From Leptasterias polaris (lineage: Eukaryota; Echinodermata; Asteroidea; Forcipulatida; Asteriidae), in the NCBI GenBank assembly GCA_037783415.1, contig JAZGTN010000022.1, positions 9,686,107-9,750,106 on the forward strand: DNA of 64,000 nt, given 5' to 3'. Within the stretch, counting starts at the first letter, position 1. Each line of letters opens with the position of its first letter. Below are positions 1 to 10,417 of the stretch, in pieces. The notes under the pieces are model-generated. The model saw only the letters and a list, made by a program, of their open reading frames with translations. It had not been told where the DNA came from and ran no database searches. The position numbers and the translations under genes are program-made.

Positions 1-920
1 CTAGATACAATTTTTGTGGTTTGACTTGCCAAGCAAAGAGTCTCCTCTCATTTGACCAAAACTTAGAAACATGTAAGGCTCCACTGGTTAGTTGCACTTG
101 TAAATGCAAAAAGTTGTGGTATTTAGGCATTTCTGCAAGGTACAAAAATATGTCATACTGTCGGGGCCATAAAAAAAAAAATTCCCCACCGAAAAAGTTT
201 CATCAAACACTTTTTCAATTCACAATTTACGATGATCAAATCATGTGACTGAACATTCTGCTGAGCATTCTGGGAAAAAAAATAGAGGCTTAAAGAAGCC
301 ACGTGCCTTATATCATTTTCTAATAGTCTGGATAATTTTTTTTTGTAACACTCTATCATTTTTGTTATTAATATTAAAATTTAAACATCAGCTTTGTGAT
401 TCGATTATCACTGTTTATTTATATGCTTTATTTTAAATGTTAAGAAACATAAAAAGACACAAAACTAAATAAAAATAAGATTTCAAAGCCAAAAATTATT
501 TACATTTTTTATTTTATTTTTTTTAAGTTTTTGAAAAATACCATGGTTATTTTTAGAACTAGATAAAAAATATGTTGAATAAAATGAAGAAAACTGCTGG
601 CTATAGAGTCATACACTAAGTCTCACAGAACACTTGTAGTCACTGCAGATGTTTTTTCCACGTATGGCTTCACCCGGACACCATACTTTCTTGTTTGCAT
701 CGAAAACAGGTCAAACTCAAAACAAAAGGGACGCTATTGAAGTCATCGAAGATCGGTGCGTGGTGTGAAAGTTTCAATGTCCATCACGTTTTAAAATATG
801 TTTGCATATTTCTTATAAACAAAGGAAGGTAATTAGGGCATCAGTTGATTATGGAATATTTTTAATTTTTTTCAATTCAAAGAAAAAGGCATACTACATC
901 GAAAACCGGACAGGGGAGGA
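1..920. repeat. Dispersed 0.92 kb repeat, copy A (cut by window edge)
   Basis: This segment is nearly identical, in the same orientation, to 44983-45910. The match runs from the first base of the window to a sharp edge after CAGGGGAGGA at 920. The two copies differ by a few substitutions and homopolymer changes. It is AT-rich and I see no coding sequence or recognisable terminal repeat. The left end may lie outside the window. It is probably a non-autonomous mobile element or an LTR-sized repeat, but the class is unknown. Confidence 0.85.
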
Positions 921-1160
921 TATAGTCACTCATACGAGTGACATGTAGACATGTACAAAATCCTATTCGAAACTTTTTTCCCTTCACGTTTCTGCACCTA
1001 CAGTTAATTTCCCAAACCGGATCTCGCCAAAATTAGGCTCTATGTGTTCCTTATACTCTCATCGAGCTCGGGTTGGGTCCAGAAATCCACTCCGCAAAAC
1101 AAAAGTTGCAAATAGTGATAAATTCTCACCGTTTTCAGAATCCTCGCCTTCCGTTAACAA
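921..1160. other. Unassigned AT-rich intergenic stretch
   Basis: I see no gene, repeat or RNA signature here. Short open frames on both strands show no recognisable protein. Confidence 0.4.
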
Positions 1161-1353
1161 AATGGCCGCCGTTGAAATTTTCCTCCTGGTAATGCTGCGC
1201 GCTACGCTGGTAACGATTATCAACGATTCACGTATACAGAACATTGGTTGTTGTGGACCAGCATTGCGCCTATGATTGTATACGTGAACCGTTGGATTTG
1301 TTACCAGCGTAGTACGCAGCATTACCAGCTAAAAAAATTCAACGGCGGCCATG
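1161..1353. repeat. Inverted repeat, about 80 bp arms, ATGGCCGCCGTTGAA ends
   Basis: The left arm at 1161-1240 and the right arm at 1275-1353 are imperfect reverse complements. Both begin with ATGGCCGCCGTTGAA and continue through TGGTAATGCTGCG and ACGCTGGTAAC. The loop is about 35 bp. It looks like a small foldback MITE. Short ORFs drawn across it on both strands are translations of the two arms. Confidence 0.7.
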
Positions 1354-1627
1354 TTTCAGTCGTCGTGTTGCCGCCCGGAAGTAAAAACGTTGAGTGTTAC
1401 GGGTTAGACAGCGCCCTCTTTTGTGGACTTGGTTCCATGTCATGGTTGAGGTTGTCACATCGCCAGTGCACAACTCGGACTTATTTTCAGAAATAATGTC
1501 ATCCAAGGATAAAATTTTCAATTCTGAATGGAGCAGGCGTAAAGTTCAGGACACAAGGAATATGTGAGTCAAGTTTCAGCTTCCTCAAAAAGGTAAAAAT
1601 GTGAAAAAAAATTATCATAAATTTTTT
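1354..1627. other. Unassigned stretch between two hairpins
   Basis: I see no supported gene or element. The stretch probably contains non-coding or eroded 5' sequence of the transposon-like ORF that becomes recognisable at 1735. Confidence 0.3.
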
Positions 1628-1739
1628 CGCAATGACAGAGCACCTTTAAATTTAGTTGCGATAATCGTAACCCTCGGGAGGAGGAGGGTTACGATTATCG
1701 CAACTACTTTAAATTTATAAAAGGTGCTCTGTCATTGCG
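1628..1739. repeat. Long hairpin (short MITE)
   Basis: The left arm runs from CGCAATGACAGAGCACCTTT through AGTTGCGATAATCG to TAACCCTC. The right arm is its reverse complement, ending GGTGCTCTGTCATTGCG, with a GGGAGGAG loop. The inner 22 bp are perfectly paired. It is a compact palindromic insertion immediately before the transposon ORF at 1735. Confidence 0.8.
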
Positions 1740-2007
1740 GAAAAAAAAATCAATAGGCCAGTGTTCTACTTGTAGTTTAGGTACTATCACTCCATTTCTT
1801 CGGAGCAGCAAAGTAACACCACGAAAAAGAAAATTTAAGCAAAGACTTGACTTCGTTTCAAAACAGCGCAAAGTTCAAAAAGAAAAGTATCAAACCAAAA
1901 TTCATTCTCTGAAAAGCAAGCTGGATTTACAGAAGGTTAATGAAGTCAAGTATTTGAACCAAGACATTAAACGAAAGAAGCTGTCGATGAAATTGAAAGA
2001 TGCCACC
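1735..2007 (+). pseudogene. DNA-transposon-like ORF, part 1 (basic/coiled-coil N-terminal region)
   Basis: This open frame of 91 codons is rich in Lys and Arg (PRKRKFKQRLDF) and continues into heptad-like coiled coil (IHSLKSKLDLQKVNEV). It stops being meaningful exactly at 2007, where a 3045 bp element is inserted. The same frame resumes at 5059 (ATC GCA TTA CTC) once that element and one copy of its 6-bp duplication are removed. The first true exon or start is uncertain, because the nominal ATG sits at the edge of a hairpin. The family is unrecognised; see the parts at 5059 and 7698. Confidence 0.55.
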
Positions 2008-2205
2008 CAGGGTTCTCCACAGGGTCAAATTTTGTCCGGGCGCACGCTGGCGGCGCCGGCCGCCGGGTGATTTTTTCACGCAAGCAATGCTTATAATGTG
2101 CAAGCGCAATGAATCATCAAATCTATGTGACACTGGGTCTACAAACAATGGGCCAAGAAAAAAACAGTTTTCTGTTAAACCAGGCCTAGAAATCCTCTGC
2201 GAATC

Positions 2206-2221
2206 CGCGAATCGATTCGCG
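2206..2221. repeat. Perfect 16-bp palindrome in a GATTCGCG-rich patch
   Basis: CGCGAATCGATTCGCG is a perfect palindrome. More GAATC/GATTC and CGCG words follow up to about 2272, forming a small GC-rich, CpG-rich island in AT-rich DNA. Confidence 0.8.
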
Positions 2222-2543
2222 CCATGATTCGCGCCCGGCGTTAACGCCGCGAATCCGAGTAGATTCGCGTGAAATTACCAGCATTCAGAAGGGGAAAATC
2301 ACTTTTTCAGCTTTATATTGGGTCAACAAGAATATGTTTTTACTTTTCCATAAAAAAACCATTAACAATTTTCCGTTAATACGCAAAGTTAAGTTTTTTC
2401 ACCCCTCATTTCTTTCTGTTTTATTTACAAACTTAAAAGGCATCATTCACGATCAACCACTCACGTCTGTCGTCGAGTCGATCGATACCGCCGAGTCGTC
2501 GTCCTAAACACCGGCACACTCCATTACGTGTGTTGCCGTCATA

Positions 2544-2653
2544 AGGGGTAATTTTCGCGGTCCAATAAATGTTTCGGTTGAATTTTGGCCATCCTATAAC
2601 ACAGGCCAATGACCGAAACAGTTATTCGTTCCAGCCGCGAAAACGTACCCCTG
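2544..2653. repeat. Imperfect hairpin of about 110 bp
   Basis: The left arm AGGGGTAATTTTCGCGG with an inner TGTTTCGGT pairs with the right arm ACCGAAACAG...CCGCGAAAACGTACCCCT. It lies inside the 2008-5052 element and may be a nested MITE. Confidence 0.6.
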
Positions 2654-3030
2654 GTCAATCTGTTTTAATCTGTCCGCGGATTGGTTGATAGCGCGAAAGG
2701 TCCCGTTTTTGAGCCAATAGTCTTCCTGGATAGTAAGCTCGCGGCATCAATCTGCTTTATACACGTGGTTACCATGTACCGAGATAGTCGATTTCCCAGG
2801 ATTATCACAATATTTCTTTTCTTTTCGTTTCCTTTTCTGGACTCCAGTTTATTCTATACAAATCTGGAAACATTGAATAACGATAATGTATAACCAAATA
2901 GTGAACTTTTATGACCAATTGGAAAAGAAATCCAGCAATGATGGAGTGGGCATGTCGGAGCCTCCGAGCGTAAAAGACCACGAGGCAAGCACTACAAAAT
3001 GCTACTATGCACTTTACCTACCTGCTCGGT

Positions 3031-3315
3031 TACACCCCTATGTTCCGACACCCCTATGTTCCGACACCCCTATTATGTTCCGACAACTCAGCCTATATTC
3101 CGACATCCCTACATGTATGTTCCGACACCCCTAAATTCCGACACCCCTATGTTCCGACAACTGAACCTATGTTCCGACACCCCTACATGTATGTTCCGAC
3201 ATCCCTATGTTCCGACATCCCTATATTCCGACACCCCTATGTTCCGACACCCCTATGTTCCGACACCCCTATGTTCCGACACCCCTATGTTCCGACACCC
3301 CTATGTTCCGACACG
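3031..3315 (+). repeat. 16-bp minisatellite (TATGTTCCGACACCCC), forward arm
   Basis: About 17 head-to-tail copies of TATGTTCCGACACCCC occur here, with some longer or ATATTCC variants. All three + frames stay open because the unit lacks stops, which produces several long artificial ORFs. The same unit is inverted at 4321-4556, so the two arrays form the arms of a giant potential stem. Confidence 0.95.
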
Positions 3316-4320
3316 TTATTTTCGCACATTATTACTCTGATAAGCAATAATAAGAATACAATTTATATTCCCGGCCAATTTCAGCCAAACTTCATTCAAC
3401 AACACGCATTCAATTCACGCATATCCCCCTAATCCACTAAAACTCTGTTTTTTTTAGCCCTGGTATTACTAGTGCGTACATGATTTCGTTCTTCTCATTC
3501 AGTCATTTTACTTTATGACCATTCACCCTCTTTTAAATATTGTAACGAGCACGTTGGCGCGGTCTAAGGTCTTTTCCTGGACTGATTTATTTTAACGTAC
3601 AAGTTGACAGACAACATAGAGACAACGGAATAGTAAAACGGACACAAACACAATGATTGATTTCCTCTGTTCTCTTCTTTGGATGATTGGCTTTATTTTA
3701 TTGGAATCACTTCTCATCGACTTAAATTTTCTATACTGTAGGTGTACAAGGTAACACGGACGGACGACCTTCTTAATTACGGACAGCTAAATCCAGACTG
3801 CTCTAAACGCTAGCTTTTTCGCGCCATGCGAGCGAGCGCACGCACCAAGCACGAAGCTATCACGGGTGCTGGATCGCTATAATTATTGTTTAAACTACTG
3901 CATAAAGTTAGCCCACATGCGAGTTCAATATTCAAAACAAATGTGACTATCTAAGTTTCATTTTGAATGAAATGTTTCCAACGAAAAAATATTACAAATA
4001 TAGGCCTATATGTATAAAAATGCGCCAAAAAATGCCCCCCCCCCAAAAAAAAAATGTTATATAAGAATTAATAATGATAAATAAATAAGTCCTGCCCCCC
4101 CCCCCCCCCCCCCCCCCCCCAATTAATCAGCCCTCTTCTTTTTTAACCAAAGTTGCTATAGAAGAATAATACTTTTCATATAAATTAAACTTTTCTGAGA
4201 ACGGCATAAGATATAGGCTAGGCTACCGGTATACGATAATGGATTAAATTGCGGTCAGGTGTATTTTCTTTAAGTTGCACCGTTTTTGGGAAAAATGGCT
4301 ACCAAAAAATGTTGGTGCAG
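3316..4320. other. Spacer between the inverted arrays; possible LTR-like sequence at 3540
   Basis: No coding region is visible in this roughly 1 kb loop. TGTAACGAGCACG at 3540 resembles the start of an LTR, but I find no matching end or target duplication. It includes the 26-base C homopolymer at 4095-4120. Confidence 0.35.
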
Positions 4321-4556
4321 GTTGTCGGAACATAGGGGTGTCGGAACATAGGGGTGGTTGGGTTGTCGGAACATAGGGGTGTCGGAACATAGGGGTGTCG
4401 GAACATAGGGGTGTCGGAATATAGGGGTGTCGGAACATAGGGATGTCGGAACATAGGGGTGTCGGAATATAGGTTGAGTTGTCGGAACATAGGGGTGTCG
4501 GAACATAGGGATGTCGGAACATAGGGGTGTCGGAACATAGGGATGTCGGAATATAG
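4321..4556 (-). repeat. 16-bp minisatellite, inverted arm
   Basis: Reverse-complement copies (GTCGGAACATAGGGGT) of the unit at 3031-3315 occur about 14 times, with the same ATATTCC and ATCCC variants. Open frames on the minus strand here are repeat translations. Confidence 0.95.
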
Positions 4557-4897
4557 AGCAGTCACCACCTGAACCCACCACACAAAACTATATGCATCGT
4601 GTATCGTGTATAATGGTGCCACACTGCGCCACGATGTTCGTGAGGGGACGGCTGTTACCTGTCCCGCGAAAAACAAAAGCCCCACACAAACCTGCTATTG
4701 GCAGCGCAACTGCACGATGCACTGCCAGCGATAGCTCTATGGTCCGTGGGTATGATTTACGTAGATTGAAATGACGGCTATTATGTGTGCCGCGGGGGCG
4801 CCGTGAAAAACAGTGCGGTGATTAATAACGATCGTTTCATTGTGGAAATTACTGATTGACACTAAATTTAGGACCGAACAGTGGCTGCGATTTTTTG

Positions 4898-5040
4898 TCG
4901 GGGCACTGACAATTTTGCACGGGCGCAGATTTTTTTGTCCGGGCGCACGACGATTTTGTCCGGGCGCTACATTTTTTGTCCGGGCGCATTTTGTATTTTG
5001 AAAATTTTGTCCGGGCGCAGCGCCCGGACAAAACCGCGTG
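4898..5040. repeat. Subterminal TTTTGTCCGGGCGC repeats ending in a palindrome
   Basis: Five to six spaced copies of TTTTGTCCGGGCGC run toward the right end of the element. The last is followed directly by its reverse complement (GCGCCCGGACAAAA), making a 28-bp palindrome at about 5008-5035. One copy is near the left end (2030-2043). Arrays like this are typical subterminal transposase-binding regions, but that role is inferred. Confidence 0.75.
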
Positions 5041-5058
5041 TGGAGAACCCTGGCCACC

Positions 5059-6913
5059 ATCGCATTACTCAAGAAAGACCTAAGACGAAGTGAAAGTGGA
5101 TTTTTGCAGACAGAACTAAACAAGGAACGGCGTAAAAACACAAGATTAAAAAGAACATAAAAGAAAGCGAAAGGACCAGAAAGCAAAAACTGTGCCTCTT
5201 GCCAAGTGAAAGCCGAATTGAAAAGGAAAGATGACATAATTCGGTCGTTAGAGCTAGAAAAAACTGAACTGGAGGAAAAGCTAGTGGAACAGCTATAAAG
5301 ACAACGGACACCAAGAAAGATGGGAAAACATACGGGCTTCACATTCGCATGCAGGTTTACGATTCAATTATCAATCAAGTCTCTACAGACAACATACCAA
5401 CTTTAATTTCAACCAGCGCCAAACGAAGGGGGGAAGTCTTAACCACAGTCCCACATAGAAACACAGTGGAACAGATGACCAGGGAATTAGACACTATAGC
5501 CGATTTAAAGTGTGCAGAAACAGCAATGAAGGTAAAAAACCTAACCCTAAGATTTGATGCCACAACCCAGGAAGGTGCTCACGTCAATGCAATACACTTA
5601 CATGTAAACACGGAAAGTGAATGCGAGGTTGTTGCCATAGATGAACTGCCAGGTGGAACGGCTCAGGATTACCACGATCACATTGCAGCATCAGTTGACA
5701 ACCTTGCTGAGGTGTATTCTGATTTCCACCACGAGGAATTTGAATTTTGTAGGACTCAAATGATTGGGAACATCTCTAATACTATGAGCGACCGTGCAGC
5801 AGTAAACCAGGCTACTATAAGGAAAGTTGACGAAACATGGAACAAATCTCTAAACCAACTTAATTGCCACCTCCACCCTCTTGACACTATTGCAACCACC
5901 TGTAGATCAACACTTAAATCTTTGGAGCTATCAAGAGGTGATCTCTATGGTAACGATTGCATGATTGCCAATATAGTCATTGCAAGTGAACAAGCTCAGG
6001 TACAAAAGACGGTAAAGGGGACCCAAAAGGTTTCAAAACCTGGCTTGCAGACAACAACCTTCCGAAAGGTCTGATTCCTCGATATAGAGGGAACAGATTA
6101 CATATTTTATTCCATATATGTGGAAAGCTTTTCCAGTACTACAACCAATTCCTGGATTTCTTTGCAACAGGCACTGTTACATGTACCTGCGGTGGCCTTG
6201 TGACAGCAATAAAAAAGGACTTTGGAAGTAAGATGGCAGCTGTTGAGATGCAGATATTAGGCCTACTTGGAAAGATGTTAACAGGGCCATGGATGCAAAT
6301 CTTTTATACAGCAGCACAGCATGATCTTAGTCACATGGATGCCATTGGTGTAGTGAAATGTGTCATGGGTGCTTTGAAGGATGCGGCTGAAAACCCTTTG
6401 AGTATTGTGGAGAGTACATGTACCAAAGATTTCTTCGGGAGAGATCTTGGAGATGAAGATACAACGCTGAAGTCTCTAAGACAGCGGCCTGTTGATGCCG
6501 AAATGTTCTGCAGTATGATGACAACATGCATAAATGCAATAATAGGCGTGTTGGACCGACAGTACAAGCGGTACTTAGAAATGGAAATCACAGATGAATT
6601 AAGAGAAGAAACACAAACAGCAAGACTCCACAACATCGATAGCGAGGAACTTATGGGCATGTTCAGTGCTGGGAAAGAGCGAGCCAAAAATGCAAATGTT
6701 GACTTCCTCTCTGCAAGGATGCGAGCTCGAAAGAACAAGGTTGTGCCTTGGTTGGATGGAATGTTTGACGACAAACGTGCGTGTAATGTGGTCGATAGGA
6801 AGAGCTCGGAGAAAGAGGAGAGAAAATAGGAAGAAGGTTGATTACATGAAGAAGGAGATGTCTGTAAGAGCAGCAAATAAGAGGCAAAAGAAAAGTGAAA
6901 AGGAAAGGAAAGC
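5059..6913 (+). pseudogene. DNA-transposon-like ORF, part 2 (putative nuclease-fold core)
   Basis: This continues the frame of 1735-2007 with coiled coil (KAELKRKDDIIRSLELEKTE) and then a long conserved-looking core. Motifs include RFDATTQEG, IDELPGGTAQDYHDHI, ISNTMSDRAAVNQ, LNCHLHPLDTIA, GLIPRYRGNRLHILFHICG, LLGKMLTGPWM and DFLSARMRARKNK. Invariant-looking Asp residues and a C-x-L-H-P-x-D motif resemble an RNase-H-fold transposase (hAT-like C..H), but I cannot name the family. Damage includes an in-frame TAA near 5155 and frameshifts near 5297, 6028 and 6829. The frame reaches 6913, where a solo LTR interrupts it, and continues at 7698. Confidence 0.6.
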
Positions 6914-7692
6914 TGTCACTTCTGCGTACTCTCTCAAAAGAATGACAATAATGAGACGTGGAGATGCCATCCCTTGGTTGATTTTTAATATAACTCAATT
7001 CATTGAAATGGAATAGGTGAAACTGAAAAAAATAAAGATACATTAGTTTAAGTTAGAGATAAGAAAATAATTAATTACAAGGCACATTTTAACCCCAAAG
7101 GGAATATATTAACAATTAATGCATAAGTCCACCAAATCTACATGAATCCACAATTAATCCAATATTAATCCAATTGTATCTAGGATATGCTTTATCATGA
7201 GCCTCAAATACACAGCATAATACATTAAAGCAAATACCCAATAACCGTCATAAATAAACATTAACAAATAACATACACTTACAAATCATGTGCGGGAATG
7301 GCGTCCCTTAAATACACATAGTGGTGTTCCTGGTGTGGTGTGTGGTTTCTGGAGTATACAGGGGGTTTACGGGGGGTACAGCGGTATACGGGTGAGTCTC
7401 CAAAGGCGTCGGAGGTGTGATGAAGACTGACCTCAAAAGGCGACGCCCTAACTTAAATACTAAACCAAAGATTACACAAAAAACGCATGCCTAGATTTGA
7501 TTGGCTGAACGCAAGACTTACGACCCAAACACAATAAACTAATGAATAATAATACCAAGAGGGATAAAAGAACCAAGCTCCGTGGCATGATATGCAAATT
7601 AAGCTATACAAATAAGATTGAATATGCTAATACGGGATATTTGAAATAACAAACGTGACGGAATACAATAAAACTTATCGGCGGAGATAACA
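6914..7692. mobile_element. Solo LTR, 779 bp, copy 1
   Basis: It begins TGTCACTTCTGCG and ends GGCGGAGATAACA (TG...CA). It is flanked by perfect 5-bp duplications AAAGC (6909-6913 and 7693-7697). A second copy sits at 17683-18449 with its own duplication. No internal retroelement region remains, so this is a recombined solo LTR. It cut the transposon ORF: removing the LTR and one AAAGC joins GAA AGG AAA GC to T GTG GAG in frame. Small ORFs across it are not genes. Confidence 0.95.
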
Positions 7693-7697
7693 AAAGC

Positions 7698-8031
7698 TGT
7701 GGAGAAGAAGCTGAAGGACGTTGACATTAACAATATTCCCAAAGTGTTCCCTGATCTGGGAGAGGACATTTGCTCAAAGCTGACTGACATATTAACTGGA
7801 AGGGTTGTGGGTCGTACTATCTGCCACACCTGGTAATATGAAACTACAGGCGATAAAACGGTCTGGTCTGGGAAAATAGAAAAGCAAAAGCGGAGAAGTG
7901 GAAATAATTATTTGTACTATTCAATTGCATACTGGAGTGAGGAGGAAACATACGAAGACAGTACGGACTACGACATTGCCAAGAAATCCCTTGCTACTGA
8001 CCTCATTTTTGAGGACTTGATTTTGTGCTAA
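7698..8031 (+). pseudogene. DNA-transposon-like ORF, part 3 (C-terminal tail)
   Basis: The frame resumes after the solo LTR with VEKKLKDVDINNIPKVFPDL and LTDILTGRVVGRTICHTW. It then hits an in-frame TAA at 7834 and continues through WSGKIEKQKRRSG and YYSIAYWSEEE to a terminal TAA at 8029-8031. The acidic, aromatic tail and exact in-frame join show it is the C-terminus of the protein at 1735-2007 and 5059-6913. About 820 codons survive in total. Its function is not known to me. Confidence 0.55.
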
Positions 8032-8342
8032 ATTTTGTAAGTAGCGGTTGATATGCACATGTTTTTTTTACACTTGGTAACTCAATTTCATGTTGCTTTC
8101 AGACAGCTGGTTTTGCTTGATCACATCACTATTCATTATGTGCAATGCAAGAAAGTTGCATGTACATTTTTGTAAGATTACAGACGCGCCCATGACACTA
8201 AATCTTGATATTAACGTCCTATTATTTTTATTTTTTATTTAAATTCATCCACCTCACCAGGTTATTAAAATATGATTAAGCTTAATTATTACTGTTTTAA
8301 TGTTATTGAGCCTTTTCTTAGCTTTCCAATGATACAAAATTC
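8032..8342. other. Unassigned AT-rich stretch
   Basis: No gene or element is visible. It may contain the 3' untranslated and terminal part of the preceding transposon, but I found no inverted partner for its end. Confidence 0.3.
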
Positions 8343-8840
8343 ATGAAAATTGAACAAGAAATAAGAAAACAACAATATTTTTGGTGGTGCTACCATTTTA
8401 GGTCATTTCGGTCACAAAGTCGGAATTTCGGTCACAAAGTCGGATCCATAGATGTATTGTCTTTAATGGAAGTCCAGTGGACGCAAATTATTCTAATTGG
8501 ACGACACAAAAAATATCATAGCTTTCTTATTACTGGTCATAGAAAGATGATCTTGGTGTCATTTGAAAGGTCTATTCAAGAGCTTTCCAGCAATATCAGT
8601 TTCATTGAAATCCATGAACTTTTCATTTTGTTGTCACATTGCTACCTTTATACCCTGGACTCCGTCGCGTTGTATGCAACGGAGGAGTCCAACCCTTGGC
8701 TACTGAAACTTGAAAGCACACAAAATTGTGCAACAATGGTGTTTTTTCTTTCTTTATTTTCTTGCAACTTCGATGACCGATTCAGCCCAAATTTTCACAG
8801 GTTTGTTATTTTAATGCATGTGTTGGGATACACCGAGTGA
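8343..8840. repeat. Dispersed repeat, partly shared in inverted form with 36.6 kb
   Basis: The 3' part (about 8709-8840, ending TGTTGGGATACACCGAGTG) matches, in reverse, about 36610-36735. A 20-bp direct doublet of TTTCGGTCACAAAGTCGGA lies at 8404-8444, and a hairpin with TGGACTCCGTCG arms at 8656-8691. The 165-codon open frame crossing it shows no recognisable domain, and I treat it as chance. Confidence 0.6.
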
Positions 8841-9074
8841 CAATACTAGTCTTTGATAATTACCAAACATGTTGTGTGTGTGACCATAGAAAAAGTGTGA
8901 CACATGCGAAATATTGTGCATGCTTCCATAGAGTGCGCCCTCAATTGACCTTAAAAGGCACAGCGCCACCAAGCGACAACTTAAGGATTGATACAACCAG
9001 ACACAACTTCACAACAAGTGACCAAAGTCCGGACAACACAAACTAAGTGACAACATACATCATTTACAGCAAGT
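8841..9074. other. Unassigned stretch
   Basis: I see nothing that supports a gene or element. Confidence 0.3.
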
Positions 9075-9189
9075 GCACTTCTGCACTTCTGCACTTCTGC
9101 ACTTCTGCACTTCTGCACTTCTGCACTTCTGCACTTCTGCACTTCTGCACTTCTGCACTTCTGCACTTCTGCACTTCTGCACTTCTGCA
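9075..9189. repeat. 8-bp minisatellite (GCACTTCT)n
   Basis: About 14 perfect tandem copies of GCACTTCT occur with almost no variation. Because 8 is not a multiple of 3, all frames stay open, giving spurious repeat ORFs on both strands. The lack of variation suggests recent expansion. Confidence 0.97.
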
Positions 9190-10089
9190 AGGGTGTAAGG
9201 GTGTAAGTTGTGATTTATTTAATAATTAATTTAATTTACGAAACATACATGAAATTTTAATCAAGATGTACATGTAAATACTAAATGATATGTGAATGAT
9301 TATGATTAATGAATGAGGAAGGCACTTTTCATTGTTTTTTAACCAGTTCGGTGCGGGATTAATTTTCACCGAATTAACCCCCCACGCGGTATTAATTTGT
9401 GAATTTTGTTGAAGAAAAAAAAATGCAAGTGCTGTCATAATTTTATTCTTTTTGACAATTTTCTGAAATAAAAAGCTCTGTTATTTGACAAAAATGTCAC
9501 AGTAGGGGAAAGCACCTTTAATTACAACTCTCTTTTTGTTATACATGTACATGTACTCGCATCTCACCATCTCCAGAGATGCATCCCACAGAAATATTCA
9601 TCAAAAGACTGTTACCAGTTAGGGTCAAAAGTTAGTAATTCTTCTTCGTATGAAAGTCAGAACTATGCTTACTTCCGCATTCATTTGCGGAATAAAAATC
9701 TCAATGGGGCACAAGAATAGGTTTGCAATTGCGCTAGGGCCAAGGATACGGAGTGGATTGGCCCTATTTGGGACTAGCGCAGATATCAAAATGTTGACAT
9801 CTGTGGTCGTGTTACTGGGTCTAGTATTGAACATGTTGAAAGTGAAATATTCAATAATTTAATGACTAATGACTAATGTTTGTTGATTGTTGACCACAGA
9901 TCACACACAATTCCTTATTTAATGAGGTTCGTGGAGGTCTATATAACACTACTAACAGTAACACTAACACTAACAGAGCACGGACAAGTCTCACATGCTG
10001 AATGCACCTCTGTCACCAGCAAGACGGCTGCAGTTTGTATGTGAGAACCATTACTACGAAAACTTTTCAGATCGCAAAGCATTACTTCT
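9190..10089. other. Unassigned AT-rich intergenic stretch
   Basis: No exon, RNA or transposon signature could be supported. Two opposite 69-70 codon frames near 9625-9862 overlap each other and carry no known motif. A CTAACA/CTAACAC run at 9950-9975 is a short simple repeat. Confidence 0.35.
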
Positions 10090-10280
10090 ACAATCCCGGC
10101 CATATCTTGATGGGCCCCCGCACCACGGCCCCGTGCCCCCTTTCAATGTTGGCTCTCATTGCGCGGTCTGCGCTCTCATCAACATTGAACGGGGGGACAG
10201 GGAGGGAATGTTTATTGCACGGGGGAAGTGTTTATTGTCACGTTGCAAATGGGTGGCCCAAGCATTTTGGCCGGGATTGT
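10090..10280. mobile_element. MITE with ACAATCCCGGCCA inverted ends, copy 1
   Basis: The left end ACAATCCCGGCCAT and right end TGGCCGGGATTGT are inverted repeats. A GC-rich internal palindrome centres on GCGCGGTCTGCGC. A second, very similar copy is at 15877-16068. Target duplications are unclear. The two copies flank the tandem array at 11.45-15.85 kb in the same orientation. Confidence 0.8.
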
Positions 10281-10417
10281 CTGAAAGTTTGCTTAGTTTA
10301 TTTTGTGGAGTTCACTGCACACAAATATACTGCAATCTTTGGTGGAGCAGAGAAAATTCATCAAAGTGAAGCAAAGCATTTGATATATAGTACAGAAAGC
10401 AAGAGGCATTTTTCAAC

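Larger units (their letters stand above)
2008..5052. mobile_element. 3.05 kb non-autonomous element with CAGGGTTCTCCAC ends and inverted minisatellite arms
   Basis: The left end CAGGGTTCTCCACAGGG (2008) is matched by the inverted right end GTGTGGAGAACCCTG (5052). Both ends are followed inward by TTTTGTCCGGGCGC. Perfect 6-bp target duplications GCCACC flank it (2002-2007 and 5053-5058). The interior has no transposase. It holds two inverted arrays of a 16-bp unit, a subterminal GC-rich array, a 26-base C run (4095-4120) and smaller palindromes. Ends beginning CAGGG fit hAT-like elements, and 6-bp duplications are reported for some hAT-related groups, but the class is inferred. It split the ORF that joins 2007 to 5059. 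Confidence 0.85.

Noticed and set aside
3540..3900. LTR-like TGTAACGAGCACG start
   Set aside because: No matching CA end with a target duplication and no second copy in the window.
3007..4685. Open frames of 92-141 codons rich in FRHPYVPT
   Set aside because: They are repeat-unit translations of the 16-bp minisatellite arms.
8343..8840. 165-codon + strand ORF
   Set aside because: It overlaps a dispersed repeat with an inverted copy at 36.6 kb, and the composition is unlike protein.
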